Positions 34,292 through 35,346 of a DNA stretch of 35,346 nt are shown here, piece by piece. The DNA is from Clostridia bacterium. Its GTDB lineage: Bacteria; Bacillota; Clostridia; Christensenellales; Aristaeellaceae. The stretch lies in assembly GCA_017552615.1 (NCBI GenBank), contig JAFZPI010000013.1, forward strand, positions 1 to 35,346, read 5' to 3'. The notes beneath the pieces were generated by a model. That model searched no databases. It had not been told where the DNA came from and worked only from the letters and a program-made list of their open reading frames with translations. A program made the position numbers and the translations under genes. Within the stretch, counting starts at the first letter, position 1; the number at the start of each line of letters is the position of its first letter.

Positions 34292-34323
34292 AAACAGCGC
34301 TCCCAGTGGCGGGGGCGCTGTTT
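34292..34323 (-). terminator. Hairpin between the 5'-nucleotidase and phosphoesterase genes
   Basis: AAACAGCGC and GCGCTGTTT are perfect 9-bp arms around a 14-base loop. The run of Ts is short, so it may terminate only partly. It begins 26 bases before the phosphoesterase ATG and could also mask it. Confidence 0.45.
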
Positions 34324-34333
34324 GCCTTGTTGT

Positions 34334-34375
34334 GCGGCAGGCGCGTGGATCAACCCAAACGCCTGCCGCGGTTTT
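34334..34375 (+). terminator. Strong GC hairpin with T-run on the plus strand
   Basis: GCGGCAGGCG and CGCCTGCCGC (perfect 10-bp arms, 16-base loop) followed by GG and TTTT on the plus strand. The T-run is on the side that would stop plus-strand transcripts, although the flanking genes are on the minus strand. Confidence 0.45.
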
Positions 34376-34389
34376 CAATACGGAACTTA

Positions 34390-35346
34390 TCAGGCAGCCT
34401 CATCAGCCGGAGTTTCCTCGGCGGGAGCTTCTTCAGCAGGGGCCTCTTCCGCGGGAGCTTCTTCAGCAGGAGTTTCCTCAACAGCTTCTTCCGCACCGAT
34501 CGTCAGGCGTCCCTGCGGAGCGCCGTAGGCTTCCTCAGTGATCTTGCCGTCGAGCACGGTGGTGATGTATTCCATCAGTGCCTGGTCCATCGGGATGCCG
34601 GTGTCGAAGCCGGAGCCTTCGTTGTATGCGCGCTCGAACACCGCGTAGGTGTCGCCGCCTGCAGCGCAGAAGTTGTTCGTCACAACCGCATAGGTCTTCG
34701 CGGGATCGAAGGGCTCGCCGTTCACGCTCTCGATCGTCACGCGACCGATGCTCGCGGGGGCGTAATAGGTGGTCTCTTTGCCGGCCACGATGTACAGGTC
34801 ACCCTGGTCATAGGCCTTCGCCGTGTTGATCTTCCACACCAGGCCGCTCGTCTGCGGGAATCCGCCGATGGCGTCAGGCGTCGCGTAGGTGCTCGCTTCC
34901 AGCGCCTCCAGCAGTTCCTCGCCGGTCACATAGATCACAGCGACTGTGTTGCCAAAGGGCAGGACCGTCACGATGTCGTTCTTGGTCACATCACCGGCGC
35001 TGATTGGGGCACGAATGCCACCGCCGTTCGTGATGCCCACGATCGCGTTGGGTTCAGCGTTCTCGATGCCGCCATCGCGTGCCACGCTCCACACCATCGC
35101 GTCCGTGATCAGATCGCCCAGGTTCGTCTCTTCCGTACGGTTGCCCGGGGCACGGTCGCCGTTCAGCAGCACTTCGGAAGTCGCAAAGGCCTGCGCATAT
35201 TCCGCTTTCACTGCCTCGACGATGGATTCCGCAAGGTTCTTCACATCTTCGTTCAGCGGAAGGTTCTTCAGCAGGTCGGTCGCAATCAGGCGGTTCTCTT
35301 CAATCGTCTTGGTCTCGTTGTCAATGACAATCACGCCAATGTTGGC
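34390..35346 (-). CDS. 5'-nucleotidase / bifunctional UshA-type, C-terminal part (cut by window edge)
   Basis: The frame is open to the window edge, so the N-terminal metallophosphatase domain is missing; 318 residues are visible. The motif NRTEETNLGDLITDAMVW and GITNGGGIR mark the 5'-nucleotidase C-terminal (substrate-binding) domain found in UshA, YfkN and CpdB relatives, which hydrolyse extracellular nucleotides. The last 35 residues are an acidic repeat based on PAEEA, encoded by imperfect 15-base repeats. No LPxTG or membrane anchor follows. By family the protein should be exported. Confidence 0.92.
   Translation of the reverse strand, partial: ANIGVIVIDNETKTIEENRLIATDLLKNLPLNEDVKNLAESIVEAVKAEYAQAFATSEVLLNGDRAPGNRTEETNLGDLITDAMVWSVARDGGIENAEPNAIVGITNGGGIRAPISAGDVTKNDIVTVLPFGNTVAVIYVTGEELLEALEASTYATPDAIGGFPQTSGLVWKINTAKAYDQGDLYIVAGKETTYYAPASIGRVTIESVNGEPFDPAKTYAVVTNNFCAAGGDTYAVFERAYNEGSGFDTGIPMDQALMEYITTVLDGKITEEAYGAPQGRLTIGAEEAVEETPAEEAPAEEAPAEEAPAEETPADEAA

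Noticed and set aside
34390-34500. CRISPR-like or VNTR array at the nucleotidase end
   Set aside because: The repeats are coding (PAEEA units) with no spacers.

Overview
This is a gene-dense, high-GC window from a Gram-positive bacterium, most likely a gut-associated member of class Clostridia. The evidence is the set of Firmicutes-type gene orders (tilS-hpt-ftsH; a yerC-like gene followed by pcrA and ligA; ruvC-ruvA-ruvB-queA; an M50 protease followed by scpA-scpB), a fused ispDF gene, strong AGGAGG-type ribosome binding sites, extended -10 promoters (TGnTATAAT type), and small palindromic repeats of a kind I recall from gut Clostridia. I cannot name a genus. No rRNA, tRNA, CRISPR array, transposase or phage gene was seen.

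Left part (1-12600, all genes on the minus strand). From right to left in transcription order there is a small ParE/RelE-type toxin-antitoxin pair, then ruvC-ruvA-ruvB-queA (Holliday junction processing plus queuosine synthesis). Next come a four-gene oligopeptide/dipeptide ABC transporter (oppB-C-D-F) with its own promoter and terminator, and an unrecognised membrane protein with an Ada-like zinc-binding tail. That protein is followed by tilS, hpt and the 5' part of ftsH, which leaves the window at base 1.

Middle part (12600-28400, all plus strand). A secreted type I pullulanase is followed by a yerC/TrpR-like regulator, the helicase pcrA and the DNA ligase ligA. Then come alanine racemase, an M20 peptidase and an S66 LD-carboxypeptidase (a cell-wall peptide and D-amino-acid group), a site-2-type protease with the condensin partners scpA-scpB, an unusual kinase with an extra N-terminal domain, the ribosome-quality-control protein rqcP, and bifunctional ispDF of the MEP isoprenoid pathway.

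Right part (28400-35346). A THUMP-type rRNA methyltransferase (minus) is divergent from a plus-strand operon holding a small helical protein, cysS, a membrane-anchored helix-hairpin-helix protein and dnaX. Two minus-strand genes close the window: a metallophosphoesterase and the 3' part of an exported 5'-nucleotidase with a repetitive acidic tail.

Most genes are housekeeping. The unusual content lies between and around them: heptamer (CTCACTN)5 arrays near queA and between ruvA and ruvB, two copies of a complex palindromic repeat, paired GGGCGACC hairpins, inverted repeats sitting at the start points of two promoters, a mirrored pair of -10 regions between the toxin-antitoxin operon and pullulanase, and several uncharacterised proteins. 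All family assignments come from reading motifs; no database search was run.
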